A DNA stretch of 64,000 nucleotides from Salmo trutta (taxonomy: Eukaryota; Chordata; Actinopteri; Salmoniformes; Salmonidae), in the NCBI RefSeq assembly GCF_901001165.1, contig NC_042963.1, positions 43,696,005-43,760,004 of the forward strand. Direction: 5' to 3'. A program made the translations under genes and the position numbers. The notes under the pieces are model-generated. The model searched no databases, was not told the DNA's origin, and saw only the letters and a list, made by a program, of their open reading frames with translations. Below, piece by piece: positions 23,235 through 35,578 of this stretch (position 1 is the stretch's first letter; every line of letters starts with the position of its first letter).

Positions 23235-26200
23235 CTCTAGAAAGAGGCCAGAGTTCCGAATTTACAATTCCGAGTTGGATGAAATTTCAAAATGTATTTG
23301 TTTTCCCCCTGAGTTTCCAGTTGTCTTGAACTCACTCAGATTTGCAGTTCCGAATTAACAGTTGTTTTGAGCGCGGCACAAATCATGCTTCATTGACAGC
23401 ATGGTGAACTAGGAAAAGAGACCCTTAATCTCCGACTTGATTCATGATGATAACTGCTAGCTATGACTTTGAAAGTATGATGTTGACATGATCAGTCCAA
23501 TCAAAGCTACTGTAGATATGTGATTTGATGTAATTTTATCTGTGGCCAATGACCTTCTTGGATGGGCACCTCTAATGTAACTATATGGCAGCACCCAAGT
23601 GGCTTGAATTTTCTAGCTCTACCCGTCGGCTTGGCGGTGACGTAATGTCCTCATAAGTGACTGAACACTGAGCCAATCATGGCGCAATGCTCTGTATTTT
23701 CTGCTGGCTGCCCCACCACCACAGAAAGCACTGAGCTAGGCTGAAACACCTGCATTTTGGAGCTGCCTTACTCAAGAAAACAACAGAGAGACCATGTTTG
23801 TATGCGGCTTTATTAACTCAATTATATATATTTTTTTACATTGTTTGCAAACTCATATGTGACACATTAATGCCAAAATAAGAGGCAAAACAGGAAAGCC
23901 TATATTTATTTTAAAAAATTGCAAAAAATGTGGGGCTCAAAACTGCCCTGAATGACTGGTCGCAACTGGATACGGCCATATGCTGCTGTTCAGAGAGGTG
24001 GTTGCCCGTCTCCTCCCTCCCCTCTGAGCACTGAGGGAGGAGAGACAGTACAGGTCTACTGGGACCAGATTAGGATATGGCTGGCAGGGTGACTCAGTAG
24101 TGATATGCTGCTGAACATGCTTTAACTATGGAACCTGATCACTCACTGTGTGTGGTGCAGTAGCACTCTGTAGTTATTTGTTCAGGTGTAAGGCTTATGT
24201 AACCAACAACAAAGGGAAATGGGGCATGGGATCTGTGATCAGAGCGCCAGCTATTTTATATATATTTCAGTGGAGCTCAATGGGAATATTTGTTTTGAGA
24301 CGATGCAAACTGTGCAGGACTACCAGAGCTGTTTGTCAAGAGTTAAAGCAATGATTAAACAAACTGATAGCATTTTATGGACATGTATACTCTTAGCCTC
24401 CACCGCCATGCTCCTATAACACTGTATACAACCGTTGCCTTTAATTTTTCATGACATCACTCCTGATTTCCCAGCAATTGGCCTGCTGTTCAGACGGCTA
24501 GTGTTTCTGTGGAGACTAGGAACAGAGGGAAATCCAGACAGTGCACATGCTTGGGAAACATGATTCCATTTGAAGCTTTGCAATGCGGATGTCACAGATG
24601 GATAAGTAATCCAATAAGTTGTCTACTATAGGTTTAGATTCCTAGTATAACAGACAAGAAGAGAAGAAACATTTATTAAATTGACTCCTCAATAACTTCT
24701 TACCAATGCTTTGTAAGACTACAATGGAAGAGCATGTTGAGTATCATACCCACTTGTCTGTCTAGAACCCTCAACTGAACTCTGGACCTCAGTCAGTTTC
24801 ACTGTTTTTTTTCCCCCATTGGTTCCCTCTAACCAGGGACTGATTTTAAACCTGGGACACCAGGTAGGTGCAATTAATGATCAGGTAGATCAGAAAACCA
24901 TCAGGCTCTGGACCTCGTAGGGTAAGAGTTAAATATCCCTTGTCAAGAACATGATCAAAGTGTCAATGACCTGCAGGTTAGTTAGAGCAGTAGTTAAGGT
25001 AGAGACCCTCTCAAAGGTCCTCAGACCTACCAATACCTTTGTCCCAGGCAGCACACCTGTATTCTCACTGGCCAACATTGTTTCAAGAGGATGAGAGAAT
25101 TGGTAATTTAACAGACACTCTTATCCAGAGCGACTTACAGTAGTGAGTGCATTATTTATTTGTATAGACCAACCTCTGTCCATAGGTGTCTTACTTGCTG
25201 TATTATGAGAACTCATTCCAACCGAACAGACCCCCCCCCCCCCCCCCTCCAAAGGGACAATAATTATTATCAAATATGTGTGCTTGTGTAAGTGTTCAGT
25301 TTATATATGTGTTTTTTCAGCTATTGTGGGAAAGTCATTCATTGACCAGGAAAAGATTTTGTGAAAGTCCCCTCCCTTTTGTGGTTTCTGCTGCAGTGAA
25401 ATTGAATTTAAATTATGCATGCTGGGTGTCTGCTTGAGCAGAAAGACAAAAATTGCCTCCTTTGTCCAAAGTGGTGCCACTCTCCTCGTGGCTGTAGGAG
25501 AACTGTAGAAACCACCATTCTGCTACTACATGACAGCTAGCCTAAATGTTTCAGTAGAGCAAGTAGCCATAGTCAGCCATTGTTAATGGAGTTTGAATGT
25601 CAATCACATTATATGGATTTAAAATGTATATTCTTGGCAAAGGAATTTCTTAGCGTTGTAGCTAACCCGGATCCTGTTGTAATGTTGATCTCAGTATATC
25701 AACTTAGCATACTGATCTAGAGTAGTAGACTTTCACATGCAGCATAGATTCTGCTCTGATAATCCTTCATAGAGGTCCCAGGAGCTGAAAGTTAATATGG
25801 GAGTGAAGGATTGCATCTGATTGCCACAGGTCTGTTTCACCTGTAGTCCTGCCCTGCCATCAGCACCTGTGATCGCTCTACTGCACTCTTACCCAGCCAT
25901 TCACAGGCTTTCACGTCCAGGTCCCACACGGCCAGTGTTGCACTAGAAAAGGCCTCTTGGTATCACTGACAAAGGTGGCTTTGTTCACAGCAAGATGCAA
26001 TATTTGCTCCTCATTGTGGCAGACTCTTTCGAGTCCTCTGGTTCTTTTGACGCATGTAGGACTTTGTGTGTGCCGTAGCAACCCCTGACATTACAAGGTT
26101 ATGCTGAACTCCGATAAGATATCTTCTGGAGTTATATTTTATTATCACTGTCTTGATGTATAATGGCAACTCTAATAGTGGTAGTACTGCCCATAGCCTC

Positions 26201-26500
26201 CATTGCCCTAGCCCAGTTAAACATGGTGCTCAGTGTGTTCATTCTCACAAAGTTTTGTATGAACAGAGCGTTTCCCCATTCACACGTCAGAGGAGGACAC
26301 ATCCCTCCTCACTATCATTAGGCTACAGAAATAGCCTAACAATAGTTTTGTTTCGGGATGTCAATGTGTGTTTTGTCCACGTCTACATTTATACTCTGAA
26401 CATTTTAGAAAAATATGTTTTCAGAATAACTTGTTTGCTCAACAATCCAGATCTCCAGTCTCTTTCAGTATCTAGACTTAGAAAAATGTTTAGTGGCTAG
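23235..26500. other. Non-coding, scattered repeats
   Basis: No supported exon. A dispersed repeat lies at about 24830-24945 (accagggactgatttt ... agggtaagagtt), a SINE tail scrap at 25108-25145 (ttatccagagcgacttacag) and a C-run at 25231. It is probably the last intron and/or 3' UTR of the + strand gene. Confidence 0.4.
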
Positions 26501-26534
26501 CTTCAGTTGAATGCCGTTTGAAAGAGCAGGGGTG

Positions 26535-26638
26535 CAGCGCCACGACACCCAGTCCTGTCAGCGCCACGACACCCAGTCCTGTCAGCGCCACGACACCCAG
26601 TCCTGTCAGCGCCACGACACCCAGTCCTGTCAGCGCCA
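26535..26638. repeat. 24-bp minisatellite, 4.3 copies
   Basis: The unit cagcgccacgacacccagtc plus ctgt repeats exactly four times and then partially. The period is a multiple of three, so one frame reads ATTPSPVS repeats, but no start, splice or homology shows that it is translated. It may lie in the 3' UTR of the + strand gene. Confidence 0.95.
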
Positions 26639-27270
26639 TCCTTAATCTTCTTTCACTGGTTGATAATGTATTTTTTTTTACTGATCACCCGCTCTCCACT
26701 TGTGTCATAGGGAACTGTCATCAAGATGTCACTGCCTGAATAAGACTTCCAACCCCTTAAGGAACACTCAGGAGTCCCAACTCATCTGAGGAAAGGAGAA
26801 CCTGCACTTGATGGTACTCTTGTTTATCACAATGCCCTCAAAACCCAACACGGAGGACTACAGAGTAATGTCCCCATGGAAACCTTTTAAACATCACATG
26901 CAAGATCCAACCTTCCTGGATGTCTTAGATTAATCACTGCTCATAGTTGTGAATATCATTGTCCTAGGAAGGGCCTTCTGATATGGGGCATATCCCCTTT
27001 CCAATGTTTGTCCTACCACTGCTACCCAGAGATTCAGCACTCGCTGGGTAGTAAGAACAGTGACTTTTCACTCGGCCCTCTGGTGCGACGACTAGGCTAA
27101 AGGTGGGATTTGCTGTGTATCATATTTTAGCACTGCATGTGGGAGTGTATATTTAGTTGCGAATTCTACCTCTGGATTTCTGTGACGTCGCTCCAGTGGA
27201 GTTGTTTGTTGTTTTCATGTATCTTGTACTCATAGACATCAATGTTTTTATTGTACAGCTGTTTTGAAAT

Positions 27271-27276
27271 AATAAA
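27271..27276 (+). terminator. Candidate poly(A) signal, + strand gene
   Basis: AATAAA in gaaataataaaatatgaac, followed about 20 bp later by a GT-containing stretch. It is the best candidate 3' end for the gene with exons at 6562-12101, but the link is inferred from position and strand only. Confidence 0.4.
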
Positions 27277-28263
27277 ATATGAACCCTTCTAATGGTCAGT
27301 CATTTATTCACTAGAATGTTTCTGAGTGTGGTAACGTGGAGTCACCGCCTGCTCTTTGGTTTGCATTTTTTATGAGAAGCTCAATACAACTATACAAGAG
27401 ATTAGAAACTTAACATCTCTACATAAAGAGGTAACGTTTTGTATTCTATGATGAACAGTGGTGATAGTGCCACTACTGTTGGATTTGACAGATTCCGTAA
27501 TGAGTTAAATAGTTGTGTTGACTAGATAAATGGCAGCCAGTCTGAGCTAGTCTTTAGGCAGCTAGTGCACCATCCATTTACATCTAGACCCTATATGTTT
27601 GACCAGAGGCTCTCGTTCTTCTGTTTTTCTCCAACTTGGTTACAAACATTTCACTGCACAAGCATTGTGGGTGATCATGTTGTGTGTTTTGGGAGGGTAT
27701 CTGCCTCTCTCACAACATTTAATGACAATCAGCCCCTGTAATTACCTGAGGTGTATGTAGGCAGCACTACACAACCACACAATTGTTCACTCTAATGGAA
27801 CAGCTGCGTGACGTTTTTGTGGAAGAGGCGGATTCTACTTTCCCCTACTTATGTAACTGTCAGAAAAGCACTGTCGTGGAGAAAGACTGGCAGACGAACA
27901 ATACAGATTTAACCTGGTTTTGTTATTGTGATTTAGTGCTCTTATAAATCTGTCAGCTCACAAGGAAAACTAAGTCAACTGGAAAAGCTGTGGAATGAGG
28001 GGAGTGTGCTTTAGGTCTTTTTTGATCCCACACACCGATACTTGGCTGGCTGAAGAAAGCGCTGTTTTATTTTGATGCGTTTTTGTTTTTTCTCTTTTCC
28101 CCTCCAGTAGGTGGATTTAACTAGCGTTGCTCTGTGATGATGCATGTTATCTCATTCTGCTTCTTTCCTGTTTTTTCTCTTGCTATTTCACTCTCGCTCT
28201 AAGTTAAGGTAGTGACCTATTAAAAGCTCAGGAATGCTTTGAGTGGACCCTCTGACCTTGTAA

Positions 28264-28414
28264 GGCTGCGTTTAGACAGGAAGCCTGATTTCTATTTATT
28301 TTCCACTAATTGGTCTTTTTACCAATCACACATCTTTTTCAGAGCTCATCTGATTGGTCAAAAGATCAATTTGTGAAAATAAAATATCAGATTCTGTCTT
28401 GTCTAAACGCAGCC
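28264..28414. mobile_element. Palindromic MITE
   Basis: The ends ggctgcgtttagacaggaag and the inverse gtctaaacgcagcc form long inverted repeats continuing inward (cctgatt / aatcaga-like). The whole 151 bp could fold into a hairpin. Confidence 0.75.
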
Positions 28415-29857
28415 TGATGGCTCTGACCCGGTAGTTCAGGGTCAAAGGCAGTCCTCAGAACCTGGCCAGGACAGGGGAGGAAGGAGGGATGGATGGATGG
28501 AGGGCTCAGGGGCACAAGTGCTCCCCATACCTGAAGCAAGAGTGGGAGTTTGGCGGTCAGCGACTTTGGTTTACATCCCCCAATGTCTCCCGTCTCACCT
28601 GCTTCCAAACAGGACATGGGTTAATGTTATTGCATCATTTTCTCATCTACTGTAACAGTATGAGGCCGTGTGTGGCGTATTAGATGATACATTTAAACTT
28701 TATCCAGTTTCACAAAACATATTTCCAAAGGTTAACACATACAAAACAAATAAAAAATCCCAAAGTTTTCTCATAAAGTAGACAGAAACACAACAATTGT
28801 AGTACAACAATTACATTCAAACTTGTTATTTTGGTTTCGTTTCCAGAAATCTACTGCATTCTCCTAATCCAGTCTTGTATGCTGTGTTTTTGTTTCAACC
28901 TAACCTCATGGATAGAGCAGATACCTTTTAGGCAGGTACGTCCACCCACAGGATGCAATTTGTCTTCCAGTTGTTCTGGGAGATAAGCTCTGTCAGCTCT
29001 TGTTAAAGACACATTAACATCTGCATGAGGAGGAGGCACACAGGGTTGAATTATTGACAGCACAATGTTTCTCTCACCTCTATTCCAGGTTCACTACAAT
29101 CCTTTTAGGAGTTTCAAAATTCTTTGTGCTCTTTGATGTGCCCATGATTTAATCTTTATACATTCATGAAAACAGATTTTGATAGTACCTAATCTTACAC
29201 GGGAGAGCACACAAATGACCTAATTACACAGAGGTGAGAGAGCTTCAGTTTTTACTCGTGTCAAAATGTTGCCCGCGCACACACACCCCTAACCCTAGTG
29301 TAATGTTAAGTGAGCAGGAAAGGGAACGGTGCCGTCTGCTTCCTGGCATTCATCTGTTGGGATGAGTGGGACTAGAGTCAAAATGAACATCCGCCACTTC
29401 TGAACTGAACAGACCTGACACACAGGTTATACTCATCTAGAAAAACAACATTTTTGAAAAAAACTTTAACGTTTATCTCTAAACAAGAACAAGAATTGCG
29501 TACAAATCAACTACTAAATGTTCATGTTTTTCAGCTAATAACCATGTCACTATATGTGGGAAACCCTGACAGATGCAAGATATGCACTTGCCATTAGTCA
29601 TCTTCCTGCTGTTTCACCCTTCATAGAGAAGCTATACTCTTGTTGATTTCCAATTTAATAATCATTGTCATTAACCTATCCAATAATTCATTAAAAGGAG
29701 TTCAAGACACTATTCCTTCTGACCTGCCCTGTGTGTCCACACAGTAAGGATGACCTACAGTACTGTAGCTTTCTCATCCATATAACCACTAATGAAAACA
29801 TTGACTGGACTTCAGTTATTCTAAGTTATTGTACTGTGAGGTTTTTATATACAGTTA

Positions 29858-30117
29858 TAGGATCTTAATTTGACATCTCATCACAGCAAAATAATCCTGC
29901 AGCAACAGGATTTGAACGTTTAGTCTATAATGTCGCATGATCGATGGTTAGGCTATTTGGCTGAAAGTAGGCTACTTGAGAAATGCAATACTGTTAATAT
30001 AACCGTGGGTTTTCAGTGAATTTATGTAAATCACGAAGCTCATCTGCATGTCCTGAAGTGCAAGAAAATTCTCAGCACCAAAAGAGTGATCAAATTAAGA
30101 TCCTGCACCTGTACCAC
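29858..30117. mobile_element. MITE with inverted ends
   Basis: Left taggatcttaatttgaca and right gatcaaattaagatcctg are inverted repeats, with additional outer complementarity (acagttata / acctgtacc). No ORF. Confidence 0.65.
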
Positions 30118-31061
30118 TAAATTTAAATGGTGATGATCGCGAAGTGCAAAATTATAAACAAACAAATCGTCAACTGCTGGTTTTGATAATTAGCTCTTCT
30201 GGTCAGGAGCATTGTTATAAATCGTCATGGTGATGTCTTTGCACCATGCCTGTTAGGAGCTGTGTTGTTCAGAGGGTAACATTAGAGGGCCCTAATTTAT
30301 GACTTGCATAATGGATGAGTGTTGTTGCGTAGCACTAACATAACTCCCTGTTCAGCATAAGTGTCGTGACTGGCTCCTGTGAGAACCTGTTTAAATGCTG
30401 TGAACCTGTTCTTTACTTCACCCTTTCCTACTGACAGACATAATACATGCCAGCTCCAACCTGTTCACACCGATAGCTCTGATTGCTGCATGGGAATATT
30501 GGAAGTAGTAGGACTCGAGCATATGACTGTTGATAATATATCATAAAAGCAGGACCTAGCTAATGGCTGGCCCACCAAACATGACCTTGTTTTGCCAATG
30601 CATGGTTGCATTATTGCAATGTAACATGTTTGATTTTTTTTCCAGTTCAGTGCACGAATATGTTATGCCAGTTTGAAGGGAAGTGTACACACGTTTCTCA
30701 CACACACACACACAGGTATGTAGAGGGACGCCGTGTCCTGTGCTGTGTGAGCCATTAAAAGGGGTTGACACACACAGGCATGTTTGGTCTTTGACAGGCC
30801 CGTGGCGCATGAGATCAAGGAAGCCTGCTGAATGTATTTACTATGGTAAATGTTTAATCCAGCCAGCCTTTCCAACTAGCTGGACGCCTGTTTGCCTGCA
30901 GCTCTGTGTTTCCCAGTCCTATGCAGTCGAAATCACAGCACAGCACCGCCAAGGTTAGGTTACAGGGTGATGTTGGAGAATTTGTGTTCACAGACATTAG
31001 GAGAGGAATGGTTGTGGTTGCATTCTGTGCTGTGCTAAACCATGCAAGTCAGTGTGATCTA

Positions 31062-31456
31062 CACTGAGTGTCCAAAGCTTCCCACAGTTGTCAAGTTGTT
31101 TGGATGGCCTTTGGGTGGTGGACCATTCTTGATACACACAGGAAACTGCTGAGCATTAAAAAAACTGCAGCGTTGCAGTTCTTTGCACAAACCGATCCAC
31201 CTGGCACCTACTACCATACCCCGTTCAAAGACACTTAAATCTTTGTCTTGCCGATTAACCCTCTGAATAGGACATGTACACAATCCATGTCTCAATTGTT
31301 TCAAGGCTTAACAATCCTTCTTTGAACTGTCTCATCCCCTTCATCTACACTGATTTAACAAGTGATGTCAATAAGGGACCATAGCTTTCACCTGGATTCA
31401 CCTGGTAAGTCTGTCATGGAAAGAGCAGGTGTTCTTAATGTTTTGTACACTCAGTG
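31062..31456. mobile_element. Tc1-type MITE (395 bp)
   Basis: The terminal repeats cactgagtgt and acactcagtg are flanked by TA on both sides (31060-31061, 31457-31458). It has no intact transposase. It is a short Tc1 derivative. Confidence 0.8.
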
Positions 31457-34400
31457 TATTCCCATGTTTGTCGCCTAACTCTAACATGGCATTAATTGGT
31501 CCTATTGGGCCTGCCTGTTAGAACAACAACATTAAGCTGCTTTGGTTTCAAAACTAGGAGCAGGAGGAATGAACCCAACCATACCCCTTCCTATAAATCA
31601 ATATGCTGAGTGGCTCCTCGGGTTGAGTGAGTTATGACAAGCACTGTGAGAGGACTGAGTCTGTGAGTTATGACGGGCCCTGTGAGGGGACTATGTCTGT
31701 GAGTAATTACTCTCTCTTACATGGCACCAAACAGCCAGGCTGAGTTGTCATCAACGATTCATAAGGCCACACCCTAGTCTTCATGTTCCATGTTCATCCA
31801 GCTAGATTGACTGATGAACAGAACAGAGCAGACAGGCTCATCAAGTTTATTAGGCACTTAGCTACAGTAGGAGCTCTGACAGGACCTCTGTCTCTTTCTA
31901 TCACTCTTTCAGCGCCACATTCAGTAGGAAAACATTGTTAAATGTTTCAGATAGAAATTACATGAGCAGAGCCAACATGATTCCTTATTCTACATGTTAG
32001 AGAGACATGTTCTGCAAAATATATTTCTATCTGATGCTCCTCAATGTTGTGCCCTGCTGGACATGCCCCAGGTTTCAGTATGACTAGAGGGTCAGCCCCT
32101 CCATCTGACAGGCCACTTGTGTATCAATTAGCTCCAGTGTAGAATAATCCCATACTAGCCTGTCTGGTCCATGTATCCTCCTCTCCAATGGTCTGGATGG
32201 GGGTGAGAGTGGTTGTCAGTTGGCACCTTGAGGTGTGTTGTGTTATGTTCTGACTCACTCACTCGTGGTTTGGTTTTATTGCCCCCCACTCATCCAGATT
32301 GTTTCCATGTCAGTAGTATTTCCTAAAGACAGACACCAGATGAAGAGAGGGTTTATTAGATCCCATATGGATATTAACTGCTGGGCTCATTCCAGCAAAC
32401 ACATAATGAGCCTGCATCATCTCATGTGAGTGGTTTTGTACTATGCATGTGTAGCATGCATTTCAATATCACTAAAGTCTCTTAAATTTGATTATATAGA
32501 AATATTGATGATCTCTTTGGGGTGAATCCTAACCGACTAGCCAGATGTGCAGTAGATTTTCACTTAGTTATTCAGTGATGTCAATGGGAGACTAAATAAA
32601 TTATTCTTAAGTGGAAGTTACGATTGGCCCCTTAATGTTTTAGAGGGCCAGTCTTAATTCCGCTGGCATAAGAATGATTCCGGTCTTACAGGTTGCTGCT
32701 CTGTAACTATTTATAGATTTGCAGTCTCCCGCGGATACAGTTCATTACCTGGGTTTATGAATGATGAGGTTGATGACCCATGAGAACATCGCCAGGGCAG
32801 GGTCCCAATCATTACTAAGGGGGCATTGCATGAGTGGAATGGGGGGGGGGTTTGAAGGGTACAGGAGGTCTCTCTGAGAGGTCAGTCTTTTCACCTTACA
32901 GTATGTCTGCATTATGCAACTCCATTATGATAACACCAGCCTAATAGCGTTATCATACCAATGCAACAGAAATGGTACAGGAAATCCCTGGAACAGATGG
33001 TTACGCCTACGTTTTATTTTTAAGTTTATAGTTAAGTCATGCTATTTATGGTAAGGGTGTGGCCAAGTTGTTTTTAAAGTGAAGTGGGTATGGTACAGTG
33101 TATGGATACGTTTCAGGTAAAATGGCTGTTTGATGACAATGCAACAAGGTTGTGTTTCAGTGTTATCTGTGACTGTTGCCAGGGTGCTTAAACAGTTAAA
33201 TCGCCTTATCTACCCAACACAGCTACAAAGCCTACACAGCATATACACAGTTTCAGAGAGAAGAAGTAGCTGTTCCATCCAAGACAGCAGCTGCCTGTGA
33301 CCGTCTGGTGTTTCTCTCTGTTGGCTTCTCCTCCACACACACACACCACACACACACACCACTGACCAGATGTTACTCTCTGGTGTCCAATCCAAACACA
33401 CTGCCGCTCTATTTCATGTACACAGGAATTTATGCTCTTGTTTGTCTGTTTGAAACATTTCCATTCAACCTTGCTGAATAAAGCGTTATCTACCCCCATC
33501 CTCCCTCTCTGTCATCTGGTGGGATCAGAGCAGGTGCTGGTGTTTGAGAAAGACTGGGCACAACCTCACTACTGTACCACTGATCCATCTGTCTGTCTGG
33601 CCACATACTGTACACCTCTGTGTGATCAATTTCATACATAAGGCCGAAATAATCTCAGTAGTATAGAAAATTAACACAGCGTTAGTCTGGCACTGAGCTG
33701 TTGGGGACTCGAATCCTCCGGATCTGAAACACACACATCCCTTCTCAAACAGTCCCAGTCCATCCCACACAGTAGCACATGAAGCCTGACTCAGCCTTCA
33801 TCCCTGACTTATGTAAACACCACTGTTTCAGCAGAGGGAGCAAGGCTAGGCAGCTGCTCTCTGGCCCTGCCGCCCCGTGCCAAACACAGCCCAGTGAGCA
33901 CACAGTGGGCACAACAACACAACAACGACATGACGCCCAGACACAGAAGCAGACTGGGTTGTATAAACAGAAACTGATTCTACATGTCATGTTTCTCTCT
34001 CCTCCTCAATTTATAGAACCACAGTCTGAGTAGGGCAGTGCATAACCACTGCATTGACTTTGGGATGATGTATGTCTCAGCTTTCCCAGGATCCATATAC
34101 ACTATTACTTGTCCTGATAAACCGATTAGAGCTCTCAAATAGTTGTCCTGACATAAACCATGCTGAGAACAACCGATCCATGAGGTTGATTGGCACAGCA
34201 GATTGTACTGTAACTGAATAGGTCATTGCCCCCAATAGGGCATGACCATCATGTTGCCAAGAAACCGGAGAGAAAGTGAGGATCGACTACATGGATGAAT
34301 TAAACAATCACTGGATCAGGTGACAGCTAGTCTGAATTTGCATCAGCAGACTGGCTTTAATCTTGTATTCTCTGAATATGAACGGTTAGTAATGCATCAA

Positions 34401-35093
34401 CAACATTCTCAAGAGAGAGGTTTTGTTCATTGATAATGTCCTTTGATATTTCTAGCAGTTACCATCTGGGAAATGCTACATCTTGGCAGGTTTGAACCTG
34501 GCACTCAGAGGTCCATAGTGTCACAGTAACAAAAATCTATAGGCCTAAACCGTGCCAACAGATACTGCCTTCATATTGATCAAATGCAGTTTGTTGTAGG
34601 CTTCTAACACCCTGGCTTCTAACGCCCTGGCTTCTAACGCACTGGCTTATTTATATCCAACTTTTTGAACACCCACCTCAAAATACAGTGAAAAGCTTGG
34701 CATGAAAATTGGTATCTAAGCAAATACAGGGAATTACAAACTTAATAGTAAAAATGTCTGGAATTTCCTCGCTTGGTTAATAGTGAACAGTTTGGTCTGC
34801 TTTGCTGTTATATTCTACCTGTAAAAGCTATGCATTTACAGTAATCATCTTTAATGCAGAAGTTCATGCTCTGCTGTTCCATAGACTCCAATGAAATCCA
34901 ACCGACCGTGACAAGCACACATCACACACTGCAAGACATGGCCCCTAAAGAATGCAAAACAACTTTTTACTTTCTCACGAGGTGGGCCTAATCCCCATGC
35001 AAATAACATTTGTGAGTGTCCTAGCCAACACTTAAATAATTTTTCCAACTCATGCAAGTACTAAATCAAACAGATCATAATATGTTGTAATAG

Positions 35094-35099
35094 TTTATT
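35094..35099 (-). terminator. Candidate poly(A) signal for RASSF10
   Basis: tttatt on the + strand (AATAAA on the gene strand) in gaaataaact, about 480 bp after the RASSF10 stop codon. It is the nearest canonical signal I noticed downstream on that strand. Confidence 0.45.
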
Positions 35100-35290
35100 T
35101 CCACAGTAACTTGTATGTTTATAGCTGAATGGTCATAGTCATGTGGGTCTTTGCAGTTCAATGCAGTTGTTGTTTTCCCTTGTTCTAATACTTGTGACAC
35201 ACAGAAACAGCAGAGCAAGCTATATCAATTTTCCATAACTTTTGTTAGGATTTCAGCACAATTGCAATATGATATATTGCTTGTTTATAC

Positions 35291-35455
35291 TATTTACATT
35301 TCAGTCATTTAGCAGACGCTGTTTTCCAGAGCAACTTACAAGTGCCTTGCTCAAGGGCACATAGACATATTTTTCACCTAGTCAGGTCAGGGATTCAAAC
35401 CAGCAACCTTTAGGTTACTGGCCCAGATGCTCTTAACCGCTAGGCTACCTGACAC
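35291..35455 (-). mobile_element. tRNA-derived SINE in RASSF10 3' region
   Basis: On the - strand: head ggtgtcaggtagcctagcgg, B-box-like ggtttgaatcc, tail ctctggaaaacagcgtctgc and taaatgactgaaatg. It lies in sense orientation between the RASSF10 stop and the candidate poly(A) signal, so it is probably transcribed as part of the 3' UTR. Confidence 0.8.
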
Positions 35456-35578
35456 CTTATAGATTTTAGGTGTCCATGCTTATGCTTTTTGGAGGAAAAG
35501 GAGAAACATATTGTTTAGTGTGGAGAATTTCACTGTCCCTGAGTTTGCATTGCATATTTTCAACAGTTCAATAAAGAG

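Larger units (their letters stand above)
27277..35093. other. Intergenic region between convergent genes
   Basis: No gene was found. It contains three MITEs (listed), short CA runs near 30699 and 33333, a G-run at 32840, a three-copy 16-bp repeat (ggcttctaacgccct) near 34604 and a diverged ~45-bp repeat near 31620-31700. Confidence 0.5.

Noticed and set aside
26469..26480. Possible terminal exon after ctctttcag at 26468
   Set aside because: The acceptor is good, but in the expected phase it would code for only two residues before a stop. It cannot be supported without RNA.
26535..26638. CRISPR-like array
   Set aside because: The repeats are directly adjacent with no spacers, in vertebrate DNA; it is a minisatellite.
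26518..26739. 73-aa ORF with ATTPSPVS repeats
   Set aside because: It is made by the minisatellite; there is no splice support or homology.
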